Source: Prinsepia uniflora
Lineage: Eukaryota > Streptophyta > Magnoliopsida > Rosales > Rosaceae
DNA length: 64,000 nt
Assembly: GCA_032719365.1 (NCBI GenBank)
Contig: CM064863.1
Coordinates: 19,663,137-19,727,136 of the forward strand
Direction of reading: 5' to 3'
A program made the translations under genes and the position numbers. The notes under the pieces are model-generated. The model saw only the letters and a program-made list of their open reading frames with translations. It had not been told where the DNA came from and searched no databases. Below, piece after piece: positions 1 to 11,676 of this stretch. Position 1 is the stretch's first letter. Every line of letters starts with the position of its first letter.

Positions 1-1907
1 ATCCGGAAATCCACTTTTAAACCAAAACCCGTGATTATCAAAATCATGTTTCATAATCCATTTATCATCATCAGAAAACAATTATAAATTGAAATCCCTA
101 AGTATGGCATCAAAATCCGAAATCCAGCTTTTTCTCGAAAAACGTGAGAAAATCCGAAAATGCCTCGAAAAACGTGCAAGCATATCAATCACATATAATC
201 ACATATAAACATCATTAAAAAGCATAAAACGTACTTAACAGAATAAAGCATAATTAAAACAGTTAGGCATGCTTGAAAGAAAAGAAAGAGTCCACTCACG
301 AATCTGAACGAGTCAATCGCGCTCCGTGCACTCCTCGACCATCTCAGGCGTCTCCCGTCCTGTCAATATGCACCAAATAGGGTCACAAATACATCAAGGA
401 TACTAACCCTAATTTCCCCAATTTTTCGGGAATTTATTCATATTTTAATCTTAGACCCTAAACCGTCCGGATTCCTGAACTAGCCCGTAACATCGTCCGA
501 TTAACCTGAAAATCACACCAATGGATTCCTTAGAACATTTAGAACCAAAACCATGTTAGAAGTTTGGCCGGAATCCTCCCCACGCGCAGCCCAAAGTGGC
601 TGCGCGTGGGCCTCACGCGCTTGCTACAGTGCATCTTCAACCTCGAGTCACCCGGTTCAACAGTGTTGAACCGGCGTGACCGGTTCTCTGTAATTCCTCC
701 ACCATTTCAGTCCAATCCAATCCCAGAAGCTTCGTCCAATCCTTAGCAATCTAACCCCGTCCTAACATCGAAGAATCACGGCCTAAAACCCCTCGACTTC
801 GTCTTCGAAACAGACGGCCTGTGAGCCCTGTTTTGGCCGCCGGCCACCCAGGTCCTCCCCCATCACGGCGACCATCCTAGACGACTCCTAGGACCTCCCT
901 GAACCTCACTTCACTCACCAATTCCCTCGACTCTAGCCCAGAGTCCACGATTATTGAAAACAAACTCATGGGAAAAACAGGGGATTCGATGCTTACCTTC
1001 GATTCCTCCTCCGCCGTCTACACCGCCGCGTGCCACGGTGCTCGTTGAGTCCCCTGCAGTCTCCTGAGCCTCCTATTGCCTTGGTTTGAGCCACCACACG
1101 GCACAACCACCGCCACAGTCCACCGTCTCTCTGTTTTTCCCAGAAATTCCAGCCGTCCACCGTCGTGTCTCCTTGCACGATTCCACTTCAAAACACGATC
1201 AACAACTCACTCTCTTCTCACTTTCACTCTCACAACCCACCAGAGTCTCACCCACGCACAGAATCGATCAAGAACACTCACAATTCCTCTCTTTGTTTTC
1301 TGTTCTCCCAAGCCAAATACACGGTTTAAAATCAATCAATTTGTGGCCGTGTGTATGTAAGACCCTCCTAGAACCATCCAGCAAAGCCCACGTGTTCACT
1401 TCTCCCTGGTCTTCAGTACAAATATCCAATCCCACTCAGCCATTTGCCCTTATCTGATTGGGCTATAGGGGAAAAGACCAAATTGCCCCTAGTGTTAAAA
1501 ATTACCTTTTTACCCTCGAACTTCTCAGACCCGTAACTATTTCATCCGACGTCCGATGACATCGTGCTGCCTGTCGTTGTACTCAGGACATCGAGACCTA
1601 TCTAACGGTCCTCGGTCTACGTGAAAATCACAAGTCCAAGAAAAAGTCAACATTTTCCTCAATTAGTCAAAATTACGGTAACACCCTCAATCTTCCAAAC
1701 GTCATAACTTTTTCTCCGATTGTCCGCATCGGACATGCCACCTGTCGACGGACTCGTGACGTCCTAAACTACGTCACGGTCAATGGTCAACACTCATCCA
1801 ACCAGTCAATCAAAAAGTCAACTTTTCACAAGGGCAAAATCGTCCTTTTATACAAAACTTTTACAAAAATTACATTTATACCCTTCCCGAAGGTACGGGT
1901 TGTTACA
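1..1907 (-). mobile_element. Large gypsy-type LTR, copy a (partial, runs off window)
   Basis: The segment ends at 1907 with a GGGTTGTTACA-type terminus, the reverse complement of the TGTAACGACCC start seen in the 48097 copy. It shares the family's other landmarks: a 'tgcatgc...gtccactcac' block near 270-300, a 'cacgcgc...gcgtgggcc' block near 580-615 and 'cggcgtgaccggtt' near 672. No coding sequence is convincing. The sequence that follows (from 1908) is the interrupted LTR of another element, so this copy is nested in it. The left end lies outside the window, so solo status cannot be shown. Confidence 0.75.
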
Positions 1908-2485
1908 TGTGACCTTGGGCAGAGGTATTTGAAGTCTCAAGGTGCTATAAGTCAACCTAGAGCACCAAGTGTCAAGCTTCTGGTGGAGGACAAGATTGAC
2001 ACAAGTTCCCTACCAAGTGATACCACCCTCCGTGGGTGGTACCAGTGGGATGGAATCTCATCCTCGTAATGGTAGCACTACTCATTGTACATACCAGCAA
2101 CCTATGAGAAGCCTCCACATGGACTCAACTCAATACTTGGACTAGAAGAAGCCATGTCACCGTCCATTGTGGACCATATGTTGGAGAGTTCTACAAGAAG
2201 TCTCCTTCTCTATAAATACTCTCCTTCTCTATAAATAGTGGCTTTTGGCCACGTAGAAAGTGGTTGAAAGTTGGATGGGAGAAGACACTCTCTCTAAGAA
2301 GTATCTCTTTTTATTTCTCTCTTTTTCTATCTCTCTCTTCATACTTCACACTTATGTATTCCACATTTCATGTAAACACTTATGTATGCTCATACTCACA
2401 TGTATAAAAATACTACAGTGGACGTAGGCCTCTTTATAGGGTGAACCACTATACACCTTAGTGTTTGACGATTAACTTAGATTAT

Positions 2486-3740
2486 ATGCATGGATGAAAA
2501 TATCGGCAATTTCGCCGATATTTCCATCGAAATTTCGGAAAAATGGAAGGTCAACACTAAATAGGGGGAAAGAAATTTTTTCCCCTAAAATCCATAATTT
2601 CAACAAATATCGACGATTATCGTTGAAATTGACCGATAATCGCTGATACCACCGATACCCATATTTAAAGAAAAAAAAAACCAAAAATTGCCCAATTTCC
2701 TCATCATGTTCACCTTGTTGAGTCAAGTAGAATGGTGGTTGTCTCGTGGCCTGTCTTCATCGGAAACATCAAGCAATTACGTCGAACATTTCTCGGACAT
2801 TGGCTCTAATTCCTCATTCTCTATGATTCTCGGAGTGATGGAGATCGGGGATGAGGTGGAGAAGACGAAGACAAAGACTTTTCAATTTCTTTTATAACAT
2901 ATTAATAAATAGGGCATATATTAAAAAAGTAGAGTCCCTGGGCATATATTTAAATAGGGTAGCCACGATGTTCCTGGGCATATATTTAAATAGGGCAGCC
3001 ACATCGTGTCCCTGGGCATATATTTAGGAAGACCGAAAACTTTGGTCATAGTTATTATTATTATTATTATTTTATAATTAAAATTCTTATTCATCCATTC
3101 ACCTTTTTATTTATAATTTTTAATTTATTATCAACAAATATTTGGAAATATAAATATAAGGTTAATTTGAATATTAATTCATTTTAAAAGAAAATTATGT
3201 TGAATTGAAGCAAATTATGTTGAATGGTTAATTTGAATATTAATGGATTTTATAAAATTATGAGATGAGCATGCGATTAATAAGAATTCGTTTTACGTCC
3301 AATTTTCACTAATTAATGTCCAATTTTCTAAATTATTATGTAAATGCGAAAACCCCAATTTTCTAAATTATTAGGAAAAAGTAAACTCCATTATTATGCA
3401 TATTTTTATATTTTTAACTATATTAACATTCAATTATAGTAATTCACTTCAATTTATGTTTATGTTTAAAATTTTATATTATTAGTCATCCGCAGAACCA
3501 TATTGTATCATATTATTCATCATATATTTATTATATCAAAAGTCATTTTATAATTTTTATTAGTCATATATAAACATTATTGGGTACTTATATATTTCCC
3601 AAAATTTCATTTCAAATTTCCAACTTTTAGACCAAATTTCCGTCATTTTTGTTGACCGTAAACGATATCGATATTTGGAACGAGATATCCATAAATTTGA
3701 CTAGCGATATATCCGTCGATATCAGTATTTCAATCCTTGA
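2486..3740. mobile_element. Mutator-like non-autonomous DNA element, copy 1
   Basis: The ends carry similar inverted termini rich in ATATCG: 'ggatgaaaatatcggcaa' at the left and the complement of 'ggattgaaatactgatatcg' at the right. The flanks TTAGATTAT (2477-2485) and TTAGATGTT (3741-3749) match at 7 of 9 positions, the duplication size expected for Mutator-like elements. The right part (about 3440-3740) is the reverse complement of 20654-20980, a second copy. The interior is AT-rich with no transposase. Confidence 0.6.
2937..3026. repeat. Short tandem repeat inside the Mutator-like element
   Basis: The block CCTGGGCATATATTTA occurs at 2937, 2973 and 3011, spaced 36 and 38 bp, with 'aatagggyagccac' between copies. 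Confidence 0.85.
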
Positions 3741-3784
3741 TTAGATGTTATCTCGTACCTCGATCTATTTCACATTGTCAACAT

Positions 3785-3803
3785 TTTAGCGCCATATGTG
3801 GGA
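3785..3803 (+). other. Primer-binding-site-like sequence of the GGTACC element
   Basis: The sequence 'ttagcgccatatgtggga' resembles the 'TTGGCGCC...TGTGGGAA' primer-binding region found just downstream of many plant gypsy 5' LTRs. Its position right after the inferred LTR end supports the reading; one G-to-A change breaks the core GGCGCC. Confidence 0.5.
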
Positions 3804-3815
3804 ACCCAACCACAA

Positions 3816-6041
3816 TGACAAGACCCACCCCGATTTACCCCGATAATCGAGAAGAATCCTGCTCCCGTCTGACAATCGAACATAAACTACCAAAAGTAAC
3901 CGTAACAAACTACACACATCCATTGTCAGACCAAAGATTCACGATACATGTCACAGTACAACAAGTCAGGGTATCACAGAGCATAGGTAACGATACAAGA
4001 AAAGAAACGAAAGCCTACTCTATGAGTTAACTACAAGCGCAACGGTAAACTTTATGCCTCTGCCCCAAAATCTACACCACAACGTGGAGGGTGTTAAAAA
4101 CAATAAAGGCGTTCGTGAACTAAAAATAATGTTCGTGAAAACACTTTTAAGGAAAATTAGAGTTCACCCTCATTTTTGTTCAAAACACGCATGCATTACA
4201 TAGTATTTGAAAACAATATGAAACAATCATGATATAATGTAAATCTGAACATAACATCAATGAATCGAACTTGCTGGATCACATATTAACGAGTCTTTAA
4301 ACTCAATAGCATAACGGGCCTCCCGGGTAACGAGTCTTTAAACTCAATAATAGGCCTTCCGGGTAACAACATCACTCCCCACCCCTCCCCAGGTCAATCA
4401 ACAAGTCTTTAAACTCAACACATAACATCGGATCCAGCAAATTCAATTTAAAATCATTCATGTTTCAAGTCAAAATCACATAGCATAATTCCGAATATAG
4501 TTTCATCAAAATAAACCATCATAACCGGAATTCAGTAAATAATAGAAATCCAAGGTTTTCCAACCATATCAAACAATATTAAATCAAAATCTAGCATAGA
4601 AAGTCCAAAGGATTCACAAACTGAATCAAAATCAAAGTCCAATAGGGTCTCAGGCCCAAAGCATCATTTTCACGTAAATCCGCTATATACTAATCAGAAA
4701 TTCGTAACCACATTAAATCATGAAAATTCAGCACCATCATGCAAATCATTTTAATGAAAATCATATAAAAAAATATGTAAAAACAGTTATGCATGCATAG
4801 TTAGAAAACAAAAGTCCACTCACTAAGTCCAGATGCTTCAATCGTGACCCTTACGCTCCTCAGACGTCTCGAGAATGTCCTGGCGTGTCAAACATCACAA
4901 TTATAGGTCACTATTACTTCAAATAGACTAACATTAATCCCCTATTTTTTTGGGATTTTTAAACGTATTTAAAATAAACCTTAAACCTTCGGACACCCAA
5001 AACTATGCCGAAACGGTGTCCGATCGACTCGAAACTTGTGCCAAAATATTCGTTACATCGAAAGGATGAAAACACGTGTTGACAATGTCTTGAAATTCGG
5101 GCTTATGCGCCCTCACGCGCTACGCGTGGGTGCAACGCGCCGTAAATAGTATCATCTTCAACCTCCCGTCGACCTGGTTCACTGGTTTTTTGGGTCGCCA
5201 ACCCGACCTCGTCCAAAAATCACCATTTCTCAACCTTTTTCCTTCCTTCTTCGACGAATCTCCTCTAATCTAGCTTAAGAAGAGTTCTATACAATCAAAT
5301 CAAGAAAAAACGCACCTAAAACTTGGTCATTCTTCAAACACCCACGACCGAACGTTCCTTCTCACTTTCTGGGCAATTCTCACGTACAAAACTGCATCCA
5401 ACCACTCAGTTTAGATCGTAGGGACCTTAAGAACATGTTTATGAGCTTGGCTTCAAGCGTACCTAGCCACAACCCATTTTCAACCTCTCCAACCCGAAAC
5501 CTTCACGGGTTTCCTCTGCACATCTTCAACTCGAGCTCTCCCTCTTCCTTTCTCTTCTCTCTACTTTCCTTTCTATCTGCTCTCTATTGTTTTCACTCAC
5601 ACACCTGCTCCTTCACTAGCACACACGATCACACTTTCTTCTCGGCTAAAACCGTTAAATATTTGTAAACAAATATCACACCCTTTTTTAATACAATTAA
5701 GTGAGGCGGTTGTACAAGTTTCCAGAAGATAAGGGACAGGTGTCCCTGTCCAATTGCCCAAAACTAAATGCAAGGTGAAAGGACCAAAATACCCTTGCAC
5801 CAAAAATTACCAAATTTCCCCTACGTCTTTTAGACCCGTAACTTTCCCATCGAACGTCGAAATCGGACGTGCCACCTATCGATGTACTCAGGAGATCGAG
5901 ACCTACACAACGATCCTCAAAATACATGCAAAAAAATGTCACAAGAAAAGTCAACTTTGACCACAATATATACAAGGAAAAAACGTCATTTTTACACTAA
6001 ATTTTCCGAATTTACATATTTTGACTTTTCGGGTCGTTACA
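3816..6041 (-). mobile_element. Large gypsy-type solo LTR, copy b
   Basis: It begins TGACAAGACCC and ends GGGTCGTTACA, the reverse complement of the family termini. The 5-bp flanks are identical: CACAA at 3811-3815 and CACAA at 6042-6046, so this is a complete insertion reduced to a single LTR. It contains the family's 'cctcacgcgctacgcgtggg' block near 5110 and 'gtccactcac' near 4812. The short open frames inside (for example 5435-5668) are not credible genes. Confidence 0.85.
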
Positions 6042-7064
6042 CACAAAGGGATTTGTGCTCTTCTAGCCGATCACAAGCGCGTATTAAATCTGTGGTACCA
6101 ACCATCCTTACTATCGTGAGTATTTCTTCCTTGCATCTTGCCTCCGATGGCTTGATAGGATCATTGCCTTACCATGGGTAGACTCGATATCCAAGCTTTT
6201 TCATTCACCACTGAGTCGACGGATAGTGGTTCCATCGCTCATACGTGCATTGATGCACTGATACCAGTGTCATAACCCACTTCATTGGCTCTCTCTCTCT
6301 CGGGTATCCCTAGAACCTGCTACCGTCGGTGCATTGACTGATCAACTTACTGACACATCTATAACCCTAATTGATGCCTAAACGTGTAGAGAACCCCTCG
6401 AGAGGTACCGATATGTGTTTTTGCTTAAATGGTACCGCTCAAGTGGTACCTTTTAGGAAGGTACCACATAAACGTGCAGAGAACCTCTCAAGGGGTACCG
6501 ATATGTGGTTTTCCTAGGTGGTACCACCCAAGTAGGTACCTAAATAAAGAAATCTCATGAGTACCAGAAATTTCCTAGTAGTTAAGACAATCAACGAGAA
6601 GGTCAGTACCACTGCTCACCTCTTCAAGAACTTTTCTCTACCATTTGATGTCCTTTTTGTGTATACAGAAAGCCAGAAGGGAGGTACCTAGCTGCAGAGG
6701 TACCACTTACCAAGTGGTACCTCTTATCTCGGTACCACCCACTTGCCAGGTACCACTCTACTTGTCAAGCGTCCCTTCCCTAGCATCGAATAGCTAGATT
6801 TACAACTTTCTTTTTTGAGGGGATGCGAAGCTCTCCCCCCAGTGAATGACCCACTCTCCACCGTATCTTTTTTTCGGGGATGCCAAGCTTTTTCTCTCGT
6901 GGATGACCCGTTCTCCACCTTATCGGTTTTAGGGGATTCCATGTTCTCCCCCTCGTGGATGATCCACTTTCCAGCTTATCTTTATCGAAGGGATGCCAAG
7001 CTCTCCCCCTCGTGGATGATCCACTCTTTACCTTATCTTTGTCGAGTGGATACCAAGCTCTCCC
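6042..7064 (+). other. Internal region of the GGTACC element, left part
   Basis: Non-coding sequence between solo LTRs b and c. GGTACC occurs roughly a dozen times between about 6100 and 6760, often as 'ggtaccac' or 'ggtaccgatatgtgg'. It ends in the 57-bp tandem array. No gag or pol motif is visible in any frame. Confidence 0.7.
6819..7064 (+). repeat. 57-bp minisatellite, about 4.3 units before interruption
   Basis: Units start at 6819, 6876, 6932, 6989 and 7046 with a period of 56-57 bp. The core reads 'ggatgccaagctctcccc' then 'tcgtggatgatccactctcc'. The last unit is cut after 'ccaagctctccc' by the solo LTR at 7065 and resumes at 9742 with 'ctccccctcatggatgacc', so the array existed before that insertion. 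The period is 19 codons and stays open in one + frame, but no protein family is recognised. Confidence 0.9.
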
Positions 7065-9741
7065 TGACACGACCAAACCTAATCCCCCCGAGATTATTAC
7101 GGGATGTGCCATGCTCCCGTTTGACATGAAGTGTCAGACAAGGAATAACTCAAAACCTCAGCCCGTTCGGGGCTTCCAGAGTGCACCAGGATCGGTGGAG
7201 GAGTGCAATGTCTCGGTCTCTGCTACAGCCCGCATCCGTAATCAACCTGAAGGGTATTAAAACCATTAAAAGCTGTGAGTGGATGAAAATCAATAGTTCA
7301 ATAAAAATACATTTCATAAGAAGACATTTATGCCCTTCACTAAAAAGTATGCATGCATTCGAAAACCAATAATCAAACCATTTACTTTAATTTAATCATT
7401 AGGGACTTAGCCCAAAACCATAAATCCAAGTATGTGGGAACTCAGGCCAAAACCGTCAATCCAATCATGTAGGCCACTGCCCAAAATCACCAACACTGAA
7501 ATACTATTTCATAAATCCAAGCTAGCCGGGGTCTCAACCCGAGTCAATCTCTGACATCCCAGATGTCTGACATCCTAGACGTCTAGCAATCCTACTCCTG
7601 AGTCACTATACGGTCTGGTCATTCCGTGCAGTGACCCCTCGTATGCAATGCACCGTGACTACTCCAGCGTCCCAGACGACTGGAGGAGACAATCCATAGA
7701 TATAAGGATGGTATATGGAAAACATTTTATAAATCATCTCAAACCGTTCAAATGGGCCTACTCCCGAGATTTCCATAAAACCATCGTAATCCACAAATCC
7801 GATTTCTCAAATCCAAATCCATTTATGGGTCCCCGACCCAAAATCACATTCATACAACACAATTAAGCCTCATGCCCGATTTCGTAAACCAACTGGACCC
7901 CTAGCCCGATGATATACCTCAAATGGACTTCATGTCCTAGGGTTTCCAAAGCAAATGGGTCTCATGCCCGAGATCATCTTTCCAATTCCAAAACCATTTC
8001 ATCAAACCATCACCAAAGCCACAAGCACATAAAACTACATTATAAAACCAAAAATCTCGATATACGTGCGAATACGAAAATCATCTTGAAATACGTGCAA
8101 ATATGTAAATCACCAATACCAAAATCATCATCATCATAGAAATCACATATATAAAATATATATAACAGTTATGCATGCATCACAGTTTAGAAAACAATGT
8201 TCACTCACAGACCGTCATATGCTATCGCCTAGATATGCGTGCCATAAGCCTCCCCAAGCTAAATCACCGTCCTCGAAATATCCAAACCTGTCCAAATCAT
8301 ACTAGAGGGTTACTAACTACTTCAATAACCTCTCATTAAAGCTGCCTAATTTTTCGGGATTTTTAAATGTATTTTTCATAGACTTTAAACCTTCAGACAC
8401 CCAAAACTACTTCGAAACGGTGTCTGATCGACACGAAACTAGTCCCAACATGTTCGTTACATCGAAAGGATGATTTCATATGTTGAACACACTCCCAAAA
8501 CTGCCCCACGCATAGCCCAAATGCGTTGTGCGTGGGCTTCACGTGTCTGCACCTGTTCACTTTCTCCTTCCTGGCCTGAACCGGTCCAAATCGATTCACT
8601 GGTGAGCCGGTTCAATTGGGCCGGCGTGACCGATTCAGGCCATTTTTGAATCCCTTTTCAACCCGTTTTCAATTCTAATCCCTTTGTCCCATCATTAGCA
8701 ACCTATCCATGTGATTAAAACTAAGAAAAACCGCCTAGAACCCATTGGTTCGATTCACCCTTCACGGCCTAAAAACTCATCCTATGCTATGAGCACATCC
8801 AAGGGCCAAAATACTTCCTAGGGACTTCATTTAGCTTCTAGGAACCTCAAAATCATGTTTAGGGCTTAGGTTTGAGCTTACCTGGCCATTTGGAGTTTTC
8901 GGCCAGTTGCCACCGAAATCCCTACACGGCCGTTCCACCGCCGTGTTCTCCTGCCTCCGGCCACCTTCAGCCATGAACGCGATCCCCATACGTCCAGACA
9001 GCCACCAGGAACACATCCCAATAGTTAGAATCGATCAAAAACTCCAAAAACCCATTCTTGAATTTGGACCTAAAACTTACCGTCCGGGGTCCTCTGGCCA
9101 CCGTCCACGACGGTTGACGCCGTGAGCACCACCGGCATCATCTCATCTCACTCTCCCATTTTCATTCACAGTCCATAGGCATTAGGTGAGGTTTGGACGG
9201 GCTAGTGTTTGGGAGTTCACGGTTGAAGAAAATAAGAAAAGAGGATGAAGACTGATGTGCGGGGAGGGAGAGAATTGTGAGGGAAAATATAAAATAAATA
9301 AAAATAATATTATTTTAATACTAAGCCATCCAATCACACTTAGATCCACAATTTAGGGGCAAGGACCAATGGGATGAGTGACAAGTGTCACGCATCCAAG
9401 GGTCCCAAATTAGAATATCTGCCAACTAGATTTAATTAATATTTAATTCAAATCCCGAGACGTAAGTTCCCGATTTTGATCCCGTAATCATAACTTCTCC
9501 GTTCGACGTCCGATTTTGACGTACCGCCTATCTACGTACTGGTAACGTCCCGATCTACGTAACGGTCCTTGGTCCTCGTATGTTTGACTTCCCAGGACAA
9601 AAGTCAATATTTTGCCCAATCTAGGGGCAAAATGGTCATTTTACACCGTCCATCCGATTCTTCTCAACTAATCCCTAATTAGTCATTCTAAATCCATAAT
9701 TAATTAATATTTAATCCCGATATTCGGGACGGGTCGTTACA
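7065..9741 (-). mobile_element. Large gypsy-type solo LTR, copy c
   Basis: It begins TGACACGACC and ends GACGGGTCGTTACA. Target duplications are perfect: CTCCC at 7060-7064 and CTCCC at 9742-9746. The family landmarks are present: 'gtgtcagacaagg' near 7130, 'tatgcatgcat' near 8170, 'gttcactcacagaccgtc' near 8200, 'gcccaaatgcgttgtgcgtggg' near 8515 and 'aatgggatgagtgacaag' near 9370. There is no coding potential beyond short chance frames. Confidence 0.88.
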
Positions 9742-10715
9742 CTCCCCCTCATGGATGACCTATTTTACTCCTAGGACATGTTAATAGGAAGATATGCTCT
9801 CCCTCGGCTGCTCCCATGGTAAGCGTGAAGTGTGGTACCCATCTCTAATCGTAGCCAACCCGAAATGTGAACTCCTCGCATGGTACCATTGTGCATGGTA
9901 CTAATGCGCCTAGTATCACTACACTTGACACCACTACGTTGGTACCACTACACCTTGCCTGCCTACACTTGCGTTTAATGTGGACAGCTGCTAATCCTTG
10001 CCATCTCATACACAACAAGTGGTACCCAGTCGGAAGAGGGGTACCCTAACCAAGTTTTCATGTCTTACATTATGTGTTATTTGGTAAGCACTTGGATTTA
10101 TATATCTGTTGTCTATTTGATCTTCTTGTGTTATCTAAGTTTGGTTAACCTAGCATGGACACAATTTCAACCTTAATTGAGGACTTGAGCAGACTTGGGG
10201 ACTTACCACCACCGGTATCACCTTAGCTAGCGACGACTAGTACCACCTAAATTGTTTGTCATCAGTACTACCTCAATTGTCCACCATTACTACCGCCCTA
10301 TCTGTACATCATTGCTATTGCAGCAGCTGTCTACTACTAGTACTGCCTTCACTGCCCACAACAAATATTTTCTAATCTATACATCATTGCTACCACCTCA
10401 GCACCATGGTTATTACCTCAATTGTCCATTGTTGCTAGTTCCTAAGCTATTCATCACTTATACTGCATGTTCTGTCCATCACATCTGTTCTCTCAGCTAC
10501 CCATTACTGCTACCACCTGAGCTGTCCACCTAGTTGCTATCACAGCTGCACACTTTTACTACTGCATGGGATGTCCAGCAAAGCTACCGCCTTAACTCTC
10601 TACCTTGGCTAAGATGATCAATCGTTTACAGTTTGCTAGATTCTACCTAGATTTCATCAATGATTCAATTCCCCCACTCGAAAGGAATTTCTCGACTAGG
10701 GAATTGGGGGACTCC
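9742..10715 (+). other. Internal region of the GGTACC element, right part, with polypurine tract
   Basis: It resumes the 57-bp unit at 9742, then runs through GGTACC-rich sequence (9870-10040) and a CT/AC-rich stretch with repeated 'accacctca...tgtccaccatt' phrases (10220-10600). It ends with a polypurine tract 'agggaattgggggactcc' (about 10698-10715) immediately before the TGTTG start of the 3' LTR. No gene is evident; the 10252-10533 frame translates the low-complexity repeats. Confidence 0.6.
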
Positions 10716-11676
10716 TGTTGATGGTCATAGTATGGCGAATCAAATTTAGCAGACTGTAGCATACATCACCTAACAAGAGCCCTTTGGGATCCTCAAAGGT
10801 TGAACCATGTGAGCCCACCACGTAGACCTACCATTAACCCAAGCTCATAAGTCCTACTCTAGGCTTGGGCCTAGAAAACAACCACATGCCAAGGTACTAG
10901 TTATTAGGGTACCACTCAACGGCCTAACAAGGTACCACTCACTTGGTACTATTCATTTGGTGGTACCACTCACTTGGTACTATTCATTTGGTGGTACCAC
11001 TCATATGGCGGTACCGCTCACCCGAAGGTACTACTCACATGTGGTACCACTCAGTCGCCCAACTAACAGGTTTTCTACCCCTTAAACCGGGCCTCATACC
11101 TCTCCAATTACAGCTGTAAATGAGGGACACATGTCTTTCATCCCTTGGTGCATAAAGTCTCACCTATGGAACTTCCCTCCCACTTCCTTATGTGGCCTTG
11201 AGCGGAGCTATTTGGAGTCCCGAGGCACTAGAAGTCAACCGAGAGAACCAGGTGTCAAGTTTCTGGTGGAGTTCAAGATTGGCATAAGTTCCCTAGCAAG
11301 TGACATCACCCTCTGTGGGTGGTACCAGTGGGTTAGTACCCCATCCTTGCAGTGGTACCACTACTCGCTGTACATACCAGCCTATAAGAAACCTCTACAT
11401 GGACTCAACTTAATACTTGGGCTAGAAAAAACCACGTCACCCTCCATTTTGGACCATATGTTGGAGACTTCTACATGGAGTCTCCTTCTCTATAAATAGT
11501 GGCTCTTGGACATTAAGAAAAGGGTTGAAGGTTGGATGGGAGAAGACTATCTCTGTCCCTCTTTCTTTATACTTCACACTTATGTATTCTACTTCTCATA
11601 TAAACACTTGTGTGTTCTCATACTTATATATTATACAAACACTACAGTTGACGTAGCCCTCTTTATAGGGTGAACC
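10716..11676 (+). repeat. 3' LTR of the GGTACC element (end displaced by a later LTR)
   Basis: It starts TGTTGATGG directly after the polypurine tract. From about 11191 it is closely similar to 1908-2448. A TATA motif 'ctctataaatagtggctc' lies near 11490. It stops at 'gggtgaacc' (11676), where a TGATAGGACCC terminus of another LTR begins. The 68 bp or so that end the left copy are missing here. Confidence 0.65.
10931..11009 (+). repeat. 31-bp tandem repeat in the 3' LTR
   Basis: A 31-bp unit 'ggtaccactcacttggtac...' begins at 10931, 10962 and (partial) 10993. It adds to the GGTACC density of this LTR. Confidence 0.9.

Larger units (their letters stand above)
1908..3780 (+). repeat. 5' LTR of the GGTACC element (contains a Mutator-like insertion)
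   Basis: Residues 1908-2448 match 11191-11676 closely, including 'ctggtggag', 'gtgggtggtaccagtggg' and 'ggaccatatgttggaga'. A TATA motif (tctataaatagtggc) lies near 2230 and has been locally duplicated with 'tctccttctctataaata' just before it. The LTR continues to about 3780, just before the primer-binding-like site, with the 2486-3740 element inserted near its end. Confidence 0.65.
1908..11676 (+). mobile_element. GGTACC-rich non-autonomous LTR retrotransposon, multiply interrupted
   Basis: Two direct copies of one sequence, at 1908-2448 and about 11191-11676, share the 'ctataaatagtggct' TATA block and the 'ctctttatagggtgaacc' end, and are read as LTRs. A primer-binding-like 'ttagcgccatatgtggga' follows the left LTR near 3785, and a polypurine run 'ggaattgggggactcc' precedes a TGTTG start at 10716. 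The internal region carries no gag or pol that I can read. Removing the nested pieces leaves about 2 kb internal and about 1 kb per LTR, a small non-autonomous element. GGTACC is extraordinarily frequent. The 5' LTR start lies before the window or beneath copy a. Confidence 0.65.

Noticed and set aside
6819..7064. CRISPR-like array
   Set aside because: The repeats are contiguous without unique spacers, and this is plant nuclear DNA.
6815..7129. Protein gene with 19-residue repeats
   Set aside because: The open frame is produced by a 57-bp minisatellite inside a non-coding element and runs into a solo LTR; no homology or gene context.
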